The notes under the pieces are model-generated. The model had not been told where the DNA came from, ran no database searches, and worked only from the letters and a program-made list of their open reading frames with translations. Made by a program: the position numbers and the translations under genes. This document shows positions 1 to 5,721 of a stretch of DNA of 6,522 bases, piece after piece. The DNA is taken from NCBI GenBank assembly GCA_900548125.1, contig URJN01000128.1, positions 1-6,522 of the forward strand, given 5' to 3'. Origin of the DNA: an uncultured Eubacteriales bacterium (lineage in GTDB: Bacteria > Bacillota > Clostridia > Christensenellales > Aristaeellaceae). The stretch's first letter is position 1, and the number at the start of each line of letters is the position of its first letter.

Positions 1-2
1 TC

Positions 3-311
3 GACTTCAAGATCAATGTGCAGAAGCCGCCCCGCAGCAAACAATGGGAGTGCTCGATTTCCTTTGATGGAAAGAGCCCGGCGGAGTTCAATGCGGATAT
101 GTGCCTGTTTCTTGAACAGTGGCAGCAGGAGCGGGAAGATGTGCAGTCCTTCGCATCCACGCTTGAGGCGTACAAGAAGTGGAAGGATACCACGCTGGCG
201 TACTATGCAACCAACACGGTTGAGACCGTAGAACCGCAGGAGCTTGATCCCGACGAACGGATCAGGAAGAGAAACGAATTCCTTGAAAATGCGTACAAGA
301 AAACGGAATAA
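3..311 (+). CDS. C-terminal fragment of an unrecognised mobile-element protein
   Basis: An open frame enters from the left edge and ends at TAA 309-311; 102 codons are visible and the true start lies outside the window. I do not recognise the family. The visible part is soluble and strongly charged, with no membrane segment or cysteine cluster. It reads like a basic stretch (INVQKPPRSKQW), an aromatic and acidic middle (FNADMCLFLEQWQQERED), and a charged helical tail rich in Glu, Lys and Arg (DPDERIRKRNEFLENAYKK). The stop is only 35 nt before the preferred integrase start, with no promoter seen between, so the two are probably co-transcribed and this is likely a gene of the same element. An internal ATG-like start near 91 is possible but unnecessary, since the frame is open to the edge. 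A replication or regulatory function would fit this position, but that is only a guess from context. Confidence 0.6.
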   Translation, partial: DFKINVQKPPRSKQWECSISFDGKSPAEFNADMCLFLEQWQQEREDVQSFASTLEAYKKWKDTTLAYYATNTVETVEPQELDPDERIRKRNEFLENAYKKTE

Positions 312-346
312 TCCGATGAGGTCCAATGCTTGAAGAAAGGAGTTTA

Positions 347-1414
347 ATGTCTGTAACCAAGTACGGAACGAACAACCGCTGGATGTCCCAGATCCGTGTG
401 ACGGATTGGAAGGGGAATACCATCCATAAAAAGAAAAGAGGCTTCCTCACGAAGAAGGAAGCCCTGCAATGGGAACGCGAGACGATGAACCAAGCGTCCG
501 GCAGTCTCGGCATGATGTTTCATGATTTTGTGGCGCTGTATTTTGCCGACATGGAGAATCGCCTGAAACCTTCGACGATTTCTAGCAAGCGTTTTCTGGT
601 CGAGCTGAAGATTATGCCGTTCTTTGGTCGGATGGCGCTGAATGACATCAAACCTACGGACGTGCGAAGGTGGCAGAATCAGCTTGCAACGTATAGGAAC
701 GAGAAGGACGAGCCGTATGCGCCGACGTATCTGCGTGAGATCCAGAACCAACTGACGGCGATTTTCAACTATGCGGTCAAGTATTACGGTCTGAAAGAAA
801 ATCCGTGTCACAAGGCTGGCAGCATGGGAAAGAAAAATGCGGACGAAATGCAGTTCTGGACAAAGGCAGAGTTCGACAGCTTTATTGAAGCCGTTGCGGA
901 TAAGGCTGCATCCTATGCGATCTTCATGACGCTGTACTATACGGGCATGCGAGAAGGCGAGCTGCTGGCGCTGACGCTTGCGGATATCGACTTTGAAAAA
1001 TCGACGATCACGATCAACAAGTCATATCAGCGGATCAATCGGGAGGACGTGATTACCACGCCTAAAACGCCGAAAAGCAATCGTGTGGTGACAATGCCGA
1101 ACGTGTTGGCTGAATGCCTCAAAGCGTATATTAGCCAGTGCTATGATCTTGATGAAGAAAATCGGATATTCCCATATACGAAGTATTTCCTGACGCACGA
1201 AATGCAGCGCGGCTGCAAGAAATCCGGCGTCAAGAAAATTCGCATACACGATATTCGGCACAGTCACGCCAGTCTGCTGGTGGAGATGGGCTTTTCGCCG
1301 CTGCTGATTGCAGAGCGCCTCGGTCACGAGCGCGTGCAGACCACGATGGAGACGTACAGCCATCTGTACCCGAACAAACAGGTTGAAGTAGCCAATCGTC
1401 TGGACAGCCTGTGA
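347..1414 (+). CDS. Tyrosine recombinase / phage-type integrase of an element at guaA
   Basis: A site-specific recombinase of the phage/ICE integrase family (355 aa), which would catalyse integration and excision of the element through a 3'-phosphotyrosine intermediate. Residues 1-45 resemble the small arm-DNA-binding domain (SVTKYGTNNRW, then KKKRGFLTKKEA). Residues about 55-150 form the SAM-like core-binding domain, and about 165-350 the catalytic domain. All six active-site residues can be seen: R202 (TGMREGE), K240 (TPKTPKSNR), H301 and R304 (HDIRH), H327 (LGHE) and the nucleophile Y337 (METYSHL). It therefore looks intact and active. The ATG at 347 is chosen because AAAGGAG (336-342) precedes it and the family motif starts right after it; an in-frame ATG at 326 with GAGGT before it would add 7 residues. 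Base use is visibly richer in A/T than guaA and mnmE, as expected for acquired DNA. It points toward guaA and ends 127 nt before its stop codon. Confidence 0.93.
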   Translation: MSVTKYGTNNRWMSQIRVTDWKGNTIHKKKRGFLTKKEALQWERETMNQASGSLGMMFHDFVALYFADMENRLKPSTISSKRFLVELKIMPFFGRMALNDIKPTDVRRWQNQLATYRNEKDEPYAPTYLREIQNQLTAIFNYAVKYYGLKENPCHKAGSMGKKNADEMQFWTKAEFDSFIEAVADKAASYAIFMTLYYTGMREGELLALTLADIDFEKSTITINKSYQRINREDVITTPKTPKSNRVVTMPNVLAECLKAYISQCYDLDEENRIFPYTKYFLTHEMQRGCKKSGVKKIRIHDIRHSHASLLVEMGFSPLLIAERLGHERVQTTMETYSHLYPNKQVEVANRLDSL

Positions 1415-1472
1415 GGTTTCTGGCTACATTTTCTCGGCGACGAAAACGCGAAATGTAGCCAATTTGTAGCCA
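1388..1472. repeat. TGTAGCCA-type repeats, possible integrase arm-binding sites
   Basis: Just after the integrase stop, TGGCTACATTT (1421-1431) and AAATGTAGCCA (1451-1461) form a perfect 11-bp inverted repeat around 19 nt. A third copy, TTGTAGCCA, follows directly at 1464-1472 in the same orientation as the second. A fourth partial match, GTAGCCAAT, lies at 1388-1396 inside the end of the integrase gene and may be chance. Repeated short motifs in both orientations between int and the attachment core are what arm-type binding sites of heterobivalent tyrosine recombinases look like. The inverted pair could also form an RNA hairpin, but no T-run follows it on the integrase strand. Confidence 0.5.
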
Positions 1473-1481
1473 CCAAGCAAC

Positions 1482-1521
1482 AAAAAATCCCGGAAATTCA
1501 GCAATAACTGGAATTTCCGGG
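1482..1521 (-). terminator. Intrinsic terminator downstream of guaA
   Basis: CCCGGAAATTC (1489-1499) and GAATTTCCGGG (1511-1521) form a perfect 11-bp stem around an 11-nt loop. Read on the minus strand, the stem is followed by A and then six T (1487-1482), the classical layout of a Rho-independent terminator for transcription leaving guaA. On the plus strand no T-run follows, so it is not a good terminator for the integrase, though the hairpin may slow read-through. Confidence 0.8.
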
Positions 1522-1531
1522 GTGAATTGAC

Positions 1532-1549
1532 GGGAATTTGATTATTCCC
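1532..1549. other. Putative attachment-site core at the guaA 3' end
   Basis: GGGAAT (1532-1537) and ATTCCC (1544-1549) are inverted around a 6-nt spacer (TTGATT), and the repeat straddles the guaA stop codon (TTA at 1542-1544 on the plus strand). Two short inverted half-sites around a 6-8 nt overlap is the usual layout of a tyrosine recombinase core site. The 3' end of guaA is a known target of such integrases. That this is the crossover site is inferred from the adjacent integrase. The partner site lies outside the window. Confidence 0.5.
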
Positions 1550-3095
1550 ACTCCACCGTTGCCGGCGGCTTCGTCGTAATATCGTACACGACGCGGTTGA
1601 CGCGGGGCACTTCGTTGACGATTCGCGCACTGACCTTGGCGAGCAGGTCGTAGGGCAGACGCGCCCAATCGACGGTCATGAAGTCGTCGGTCGTGACGGC
1701 GCGGATGGCGAGAACGAAATCGTGCGTGCGCTCGTCGCCCATGACGCCGACCGTGCGGGTGTTCGTCAGAACGGTGAAATACTGGTTGATGTCGCGGTCA
1801 AGACCCGCAAGAGCAACCTCTTCGCGCAGGATGGCGTCGCTTTCGCGGACGGTTTCCAGCTTGTCGGCGGTGATGTCGCCCATGATGCGGATGGCAAGAC
1901 CCGGACCCGGGAACGGCTGACGCCAGACCATGTCACGCGGCATGCCCAGCTCTTCGCCGACCCTGCGAACTTCGTCCTTGAAGAGCATACGGATCGGCTC
2001 GACCAGACCGCCGGTAAACTTGGCGCGTACGTCGGCAGGCAGACCACCGACATTGTGGTGGGATTTGATGACTGCGCTGCCCTTGACGGAACCGGATTCG
2101 ATGACGTCCGGATAGATCGTGCCCTGAGCGAGGAACTCAACGCCCTCGAGTTTCTTGGCTTCGTCGGCGAAGCAGTAAACAAACTCGCCGCCGATGAGCT
2201 TGCGCTTGGTTTCCGGATCGGAAACGCCCGCCAGCTTGTTCATGAAGCGCTCGCGTGCATCCACGATGACGAGGTTGACCGGGAACTGCTTGGTGAAAAC
2301 CTCGCGGACGGATTCGGTTTCATTTTTGCGCATAAAGCCGTGATCCACATAAACGCAGGTCAGGCGTTCGCCGATGGCGCGGGAAATCAGAGCAGCCACA
2401 ACGGAGGAATCGACGCCGCCGGACAGACCCAGCATGACACGACCGTCCGGACCGACCTGTTCGCGGATGGAACGGATGGCGTTATCGATGAAAGCACTCA
2501 TCGTCCAGTCGCCGGTGCAGCCGCAGACGTTGTACAGGAAGTTGGTGATGACCTTCTGCCCTTCTTCGCTGTGGGTGACTTCCGGATGGAACTGAACGGC
2601 GTAAATGCGCTTTTCGGGGTTCGCCATTGCGCAGAACGCGCAGTTTTCACTGTGAGCGATCGAGGAGAAGCCCTCCGGCGCATGGGTGACATGGAAGGTA
2701 TGGCTCATCCAGGCGATGGACTGCGCCTTCATGCCGGCAAAGAGCGGGCTGGTTACATCGAAATCGACAGGAATACGGCCGTATTCGCGCTGAGCGGCGC
2801 GTTCAACCGTTCCGCCGAGGGTGTATGCCGTCAGCTGCATGCCGTAGCAGATGCCCAGAACGGGGATGCCCTGCTCATAGATGGCGGGGTCGATATGCGG
2901 CGCGTCTGCGTCAAGTACGGAAGCAGGGCCGCCGGACAGGATAATGCCTACCGGCTTTTTCTCAAGAATTTCGGAAAGCGGCGTCAGGTAGGAAACGACT
3001 TCGCAGAAAACCTTGGCTTCACGCACGCGGCGCGCGATCAGCTGGGTATATTGCGCGCCGAAGTCCACCAGAACAATTCGCTGCACATTTTGCAT
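1542..3095 (-). CDS. guaA: GMP synthase (glutamine-hydrolysing)
   Basis: Converts XMP to GMP using ATP and glutamine-derived ammonia, the last step of guanine nucleotide synthesis in the cytoplasm. The 517-aa protein has the normal bacterial length and is complete. Residues 1 to about 195 are a class I glutamine amidotransferase with nucleophile C83 (GICYGMQL) and partners H170 and E172 (QFHPEVTHSEEG). Residues about 196-390 are the ATP pyrophosphatase domain with the PP-loop SGGVDSS at 225-231. The rest is the dimerisation domain, ending in the conserved KPPATVEWE. The ATG at 3095 follows AAAGGAGGT (3106-3114) at a 10-nt distance. It has its own promoter, is divergent from mnmE and convergent with the integrase. 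Its last codons overlap the proposed recombination core, yet the conserved C-terminus is intact, so an insertion here would not have damaged the enzyme. I see no purine riboswitch in its roughly 65-nt leader. Confidence 0.98.
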   Translation of the reverse strand: MQNVQRIVLVDFGAQYTQLIARRVREAKVFCEVVSYLTPLSEILEKKPVGIILSGGPASVLDADAPHIDPAIYEQGIPVLGICYGMQLTAYTLGGTVERAAQREYGRIPVDFDVTSPLFAGMKAQSIAWMSHTFHVTHAPEGFSSIAHSENCAFCAMANPEKRIYAVQFHPEVTHSEEGQKVITNFLYNVCGCTGDWTMSAFIDNAIRSIREQVGPDGRVMLGLSGGVDSSVVAALISRAIGERLTCVYVDHGFMRKNETESVREVFTKQFPVNLVIVDARERFMNKLAGVSDPETKRKLIGGEFVYCFADEAKKLEGVEFLAQGTIYPDVIESGSVKGSAVIKSHHNVGGLPADVRAKFTGGLVEPIRMLFKDEVRRVGEELGMPRDMVWRQPFPGPGLAIRIMGDITADKLETVRESDAILREEVALAGLDRDINQYFTVLTNTRTVGVMGDERTHDFVLAIRAVTTDDFMTVDWARLPYDLLAKVSARIVNEVPRVNRVVYDITTKPPATVEWE

Positions 3096-3105
3096 CGGAT
3101 GCGGT

Positions 3106-3114
3106 ACCTCCTTT
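3106..3114 (-). promoter_or_regulatory. Strong ribosome binding site of guaA
   Basis: On the minus strand this reads AAAGGAGGT, a near-complete complement to the 16S rRNA 3' end, 10 nt before the ATG. It fixes the guaA start and supports a Firmicute-type host. Confidence 0.85.
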
Positions 3115-3166
3115 GGTTATCAAGAAAAAACAAGCCGTCCGCAAAGGGACGTATGCCGTAACCCTT

Positions 3167-3195
3167 ATTCTACACAGTTTTCTATACGAAATCAA
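3167..3195 (-). promoter_or_regulatory. Sigma-A type promoter of guaA
   Basis: On the minus strand, TTGATT (-35, plus positions 3195-3190) and TAGAAT (-10, 3172-3167) are separated by exactly 17 nt. Transcription would start near 3160, leaving a leader of about 65 nt before the guaA ATG. The surrounding sequence is A/T-rich compared with the genes on either side. Confidence 0.75.
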
Positions 3196-3270
3196 GAGAA
3201 GTTAGGAAAAAGTTCATACATTCGGTGCTTTTCGGCAGGTTCGCCGAAGGAAGACGGACGGTTTGCGCGC

Positions 3271-3299
3271 TTTTCAACCGAGCCGTGCCGTGGTATAAT
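3271..3299 (+). promoter_or_regulatory. Extended -10 promoter of mnmE
   Basis: A consensus TATAAT (3294-3299) is preceded by TGG, giving the extended -10 form TGnTATAAT. A weaker -35, TTTTCA (3271-3276), sits 17 nt upstream. The start of transcription would be near 3306, about 36 nt before the mnmE ATG. A 5-bp inverted repeat (CGGTT 3259-3263, AACCG 3276-3280) flanks the -35 and could be an operator, but it is too short to rely on. Confidence 0.8.
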
Positions 3300-3341
3300 C
3301 GGGTCACACTACTTTTTTGTGAAAAGACGGAGGGACTGCGC

Positions 3342-4697
3342 ATGAATCATCATCTGGATACCATCGCCGCGCAGGCGACGGCGGCGGGCGAAGGCGGCAT
3401 CGCCATTGTGCGCGTCAGCGGAAGCCGATGCGAAGAGATTCTTTCTCAGGTCTTTCGGGCGAAGAACGGAAAGCCGCTCGTGAACCGCATGCTGACGTTT
3501 GGTCATGTCATGGACGGGGAAGAAATCGTCGATGAAGCGATGGCGGTACTCATGCGCGCGCCGCACAGCTATACCCGTGAGGACGTCACGGAGATTCACT
3601 GCCATGGTTCGCAGGCACTCGTGCGGCGCATCCTGCTCTTGCTGCTGAAGGCGGGCGCGAGGATGGCGGAGCCGGGCGAATTTACCTGTCGGGCGTTTAT
3701 GAACGGGCGCATCGACTTGGCGCAGGCAGAAGGCGTCATGCGGATGATTCGTTCGGGCAGCGAGCGGGCGATGCGCAGTGCTGTTCGGCAGATGGAGGGC
3801 GGCGTTTCCACGTTTGTGCGCAGGGCGCGGGAGGACATCACTTCGCTGCTGGCGGCACTTTCTGCCGCAGTGGATTTTCCGGATGAGGTGGAGGAAACGC
3901 AGACTGCACGCGAGGTGACGGACAGCTGCAAGGCGATTCGCGAGCGGCTGCTGGAGGCGTGTGATCCCCGCGTGGGGCGCATTGAGGATGAAGGGCTGCG
4001 CGTCGTGCTTTGCGGCAGACCCAACGCGGGCAAGAGCAGCCTGCTGAATGCGCTGCTGGGCGGCGAACGGGCGATTGTGACGGATATTCCCGGCACGACG
4101 AGAGACACGCTGACCGAAGCCGTGCAGATGGGCGGAATCCGCGTTTTGCTGACGGATACGGCTGGACTGCGCGAAACCGGCGATGCGGTTGAGCGCATCG
4201 GCGTGGAGCGGGCGCGCAAAGCCCTTGCGGAGGCGGATGTGCGCGTGCTGGTGCTGGATGGCGCAAGCCCGCTGACGCAGGAGGATCGCGAAGCACTCTT
4301 TGGGCTTTCGCCGCAGCTGGTTGTTCTCAGCAAGGGTGATTTGGAATCGGTGCTGAACGCGGAAGAAGTGCGTGCGGCATTCGGCGATGTGCCGATGGTC
4401 ACGGTCTGTGCGCCGCGCGGAGAGGGATTGGACGAGCTGCAAAGCGCGCTGCTGACGTTTGCGCCGACGGACGGCGCGGAATCCTCTGCGCTTTCGCAGG
4501 CGCGTCATGTGGAGGCGGCGCAGCGGGCTTGCGCGGCGCTGAATGACGCGGTCGTTTCGCTGGAGGATGGCATGCCGCTGGATGTTGCGGCGGTCGATTT
4601 GTCGGCAGCACTCGATGCGCTGGGCGAAATCACGGGCGAAACGATGAGCGAGAAGGTTATCGACGAGGTTTTCGCAAGGTTCTGCGTCGGAAAGTAA
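3342..4697 (+). CDS. mnmE: tRNA uridine-5-carboxymethylaminomethyl modification GTPase MnmE
   Basis: MnmE works with MnmG to install the carboxymethylaminomethyl-type group on U34 of certain tRNAs, using a folate-derived one-carbon unit and a potassium-dependent GTPase cycle. The 451-aa protein matches the family length. Residues 1 to about 118 are the folate-binding domain, followed by a helical domain that is split by the inserted G domain (about 220-375). Visible G motifs are G1 GRPNAGKSS (225-233, with the family's potassium-binding Asn at 228), G2 GTTRDT (251-256), G3 DTAG (272-275) and a variant G4 SKGD (330-333) where NKxD is usual. The C-terminus is CVGK, the conserved CxGK with C448. 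The ATG at 3342 is chosen because GGAGG (3329-3333) lies 8 nt before it and the family start (DTIAAQATAAGEGGIAIVRVSG) follows. An open frame back to 3225 has no family sequence. No mnmG follows, as it often does in other Firmicutes. Confidence 0.97.
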   Translation: MNHHLDTIAAQATAAGEGGIAIVRVSGSRCEEILSQVFRAKNGKPLVNRMLTFGHVMDGEEIVDEAMAVLMRAPHSYTREDVTEIHCHGSQALVRRILLLLLKAGARMAEPGEFTCRAFMNGRIDLAQAEGVMRMIRSGSERAMRSAVRQMEGGVSTFVRRAREDITSLLAALSAAVDFPDEVEETQTAREVTDSCKAIRERLLEACDPRVGRIEDEGLRVVLCGRPNAGKSSLLNALLGGERAIVTDIPGTTRDTLTEAVQMGGIRVLLTDTAGLRETGDAVERIGVERARKALAEADVRVLVLDGASPLTQEDREALFGLSPQLVVLSKGDLESVLNAEEVRAAFGDVPMVTVCAPRGEGLDELQSALLTFAPTDGAESSALSQARHVEAAQRACAALNDAVVSLEDGMPLDVAAVDLSAALDALGEITGETMSEKVIDEVFARFCVGK

Positions 4698-4718
4698 AAA
4701 GCGGAGAGCGATTTATTT

Positions 4719-5636
4719 TTATGACTGCGCGGCTTCCGCCTCCAAAATGGAACGCCAATCCTCGGGAAAGCCGCAGAGCGATAAGTCGGCTTCAGGGAAA
4801 TCCGCTTCGAGCAGCGAAAGCCCCGTAATCAGCCGATTCAATACACGTTCGCGCCCCAATATATGCGCAAAGGCGAGCAGAAGCGGGAAAAGACGGTCGC
4901 TTTCGTAAAGGCGCAGGCGATTTGGCAGAAGCGGCTGATCGTCGAGCACTCGATTGTAGAGCCGGTTATAGTGTGCGCAGATGTTGCGCACATCCACAGC
5001 GGAGGCAATCAGCCGCGAAAGCGACTCCGGCGAGAGGTTATATTCCCGACTGACGGCGCGCTGATCGTTTTCGCGCATCAGGTCAAACAGCGAACCGAGC
5101 ATACCGAAAGTAAACAATTCGACGGCGACCCAGATTGGAAACTGGCCGCCGTATTTGATGTTGTGATGGCGCACGAAAGGGAGTGCGCCCTGCCGCTTGA
5201 CCTCGTTTTTGAATTTGCCGATCAGGTTTTTGTGAATGGAAGAACCGTTGGGCAGTGTTTCGGCGCGAAAATTCTCCGCATCCATGTAGCCCATGGAGCC
5301 GTAAGTGATGGCGAGCTGATAGGCGATTTTGGCGCGGAGCTGTATCTCGAAAAACTCCAGCACCGGCAGCAGCAGATGGCGCAGGTTCATGTCAAACTGA
5401 TACAGGCTGTACAGCGTTTCCAGCGATACGCCGGGCAGAAAGAGATCCGGATTATCGGCGCGGCGCAGATGTTTGCCGTAGGTCGTCAGACGGTAATAGT
5501 TGACGGTAGAGAGGATATAGCGCGCCCGCGCTTCATCGTCGATGGTCAGACCGTGGACGTCTGTCAGGCGGGAAAACTGCTCGCTGTAACTGCGTGCAGG
5601 CTTGACGGGATGGTAACGCTTGCCCCGTGCATTCAT
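4719..5636 (-). CDS. Abi_2 (AbiD/AbiF-like) HEPN-family protein, candidate phage defence
   Basis: A 305-aa protein with the layout of the Abi_2 family, named after lactococcal abortive-infection proteins AbiD and AbiF and placed in the HEPN superfamily of likely RNases. Family landmarks run in order: KPARSYSEQ near 22-30, NYYRL (46-50), LYSLYQFDMNLRHLLL near 76-91, FEIQLRAKIAYQ (96-107), FPIWVAVELFTFGMLGSLF (from about 166), and RNICAH (217-222), which supplies the RX4H motif (R217, H222) expected in an active HEPN nuclease. There is no signal peptide or membrane segment. The ATG at 5636 is chosen because AAAGGAG (5646-5652) lies at a proper distance; an upstream ATG at 5669 falls inside a hairpin and lacks a binding site. 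It converges on mnmE with 21 nt between the stop codons. Phage defence is an inference from the family, and many chromosomal members are untested. Confidence 0.85.
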   Translation of the reverse strand: MNARGKRYHPVKPARSYSEQFSRLTDVHGLTIDDEARARYILSTVNYYRLTTYGKHLRRADNPDLFLPGVSLETLYSLYQFDMNLRHLLLPVLEFFEIQLRAKIAYQLAITYGSMGYMDAENFRAETLPNGSSIHKNLIGKFKNEVKRQGALPFVRHHNIKYGGQFPIWVAVELFTFGMLGSLFDLMRENDQRAVSREYNLSPESLSRLIASAVDVRNICAHYNRLYNRVLDDQPLLPNRLRLYESDRLFPLLLAFAHILGRERVLNRLITGLSLLEADFPEADLSLCGFPEDWRSILEAEAAQS

Positions 5637-5655
5637 AAGGGGAAGCTCCTTTCTA

Positions 5656-5720
5656 CAAAACAAGCCCATCGTGGTCGATGGGCTTTGGCAGAGCCGGCGA
5701 TGCAGAGTGCATCACGCCGG
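5656..5720 (-). terminator. Hairpin pair with terminator between the TelA-like gene and the Abi_2 gene
   Basis: AAGCCCATCG (5662-5671) and CGATGGGCTT (5676-5685) form a perfect 10-bp stem with a 4-nt loop. On the minus strand this is followed by GTTTTG, a short T-run, so it fits a Rho-independent terminator for the TelA-like gene, perhaps a leaky one. Directly after that gene's stop lies a second stem: CCGGC 5694-5698 pairs with GCCGG 5716-5720, and GATGCA 5699-5704 with TGCATC 5708-5713, with a 2-nt bulge. The second stem has no T-run. Confidence 0.7.
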
Positions 5721-5721
5721 T

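Noticed and set aside
326..346. Upstream ATG start for the integrase
   Set aside because: The extra 7 residues are not family-like, and the ATG at 347 has the better AAAGGAG site. It is not fully excluded, since GAGGT precedes 326.
1722..3161. Long plus-strand open frame (479 codons) opposite guaA
   Set aside because: It is a shadow of guaA produced by GC-rich codon bias. The translation has low-complexity composition, no family motif and no ribosome binding site, while guaA on the other strand is unmistakable.
3096..3165. Purine riboswitch in the guaA leader
   Set aside because: The leader is only about 65 nt and shows none of the conserved three-way-junction loop sequences of the purine riboswitch.
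3231..3248. Inverted repeat TTCGGC/GCCGAA between the two promoters
   Set aside because: It is a 6-bp palindrome with a 6-nt loop and could be an operator, but it is too short and isolated in a GC-rich region to support a regulatory call.
3309..4508. Long minus-strand open frame (399 codons) opposite mnmE
   Set aside because: It is very rich in Arg, His and Gln with no domain signature, as expected for the antisense of a GC-rich gene. MnmE on the plus strand explains the region.
4698..4740. Terminator for mnmE in the 21-nt convergent gap
   Set aside because: There is a T-rich stretch (TTTATTTTTA) but no proper stem before it. The nearby GCGG-CTT-CCGC stem is only 4 bp, lies inside the Abi_2 coding region and has no T-run after it.
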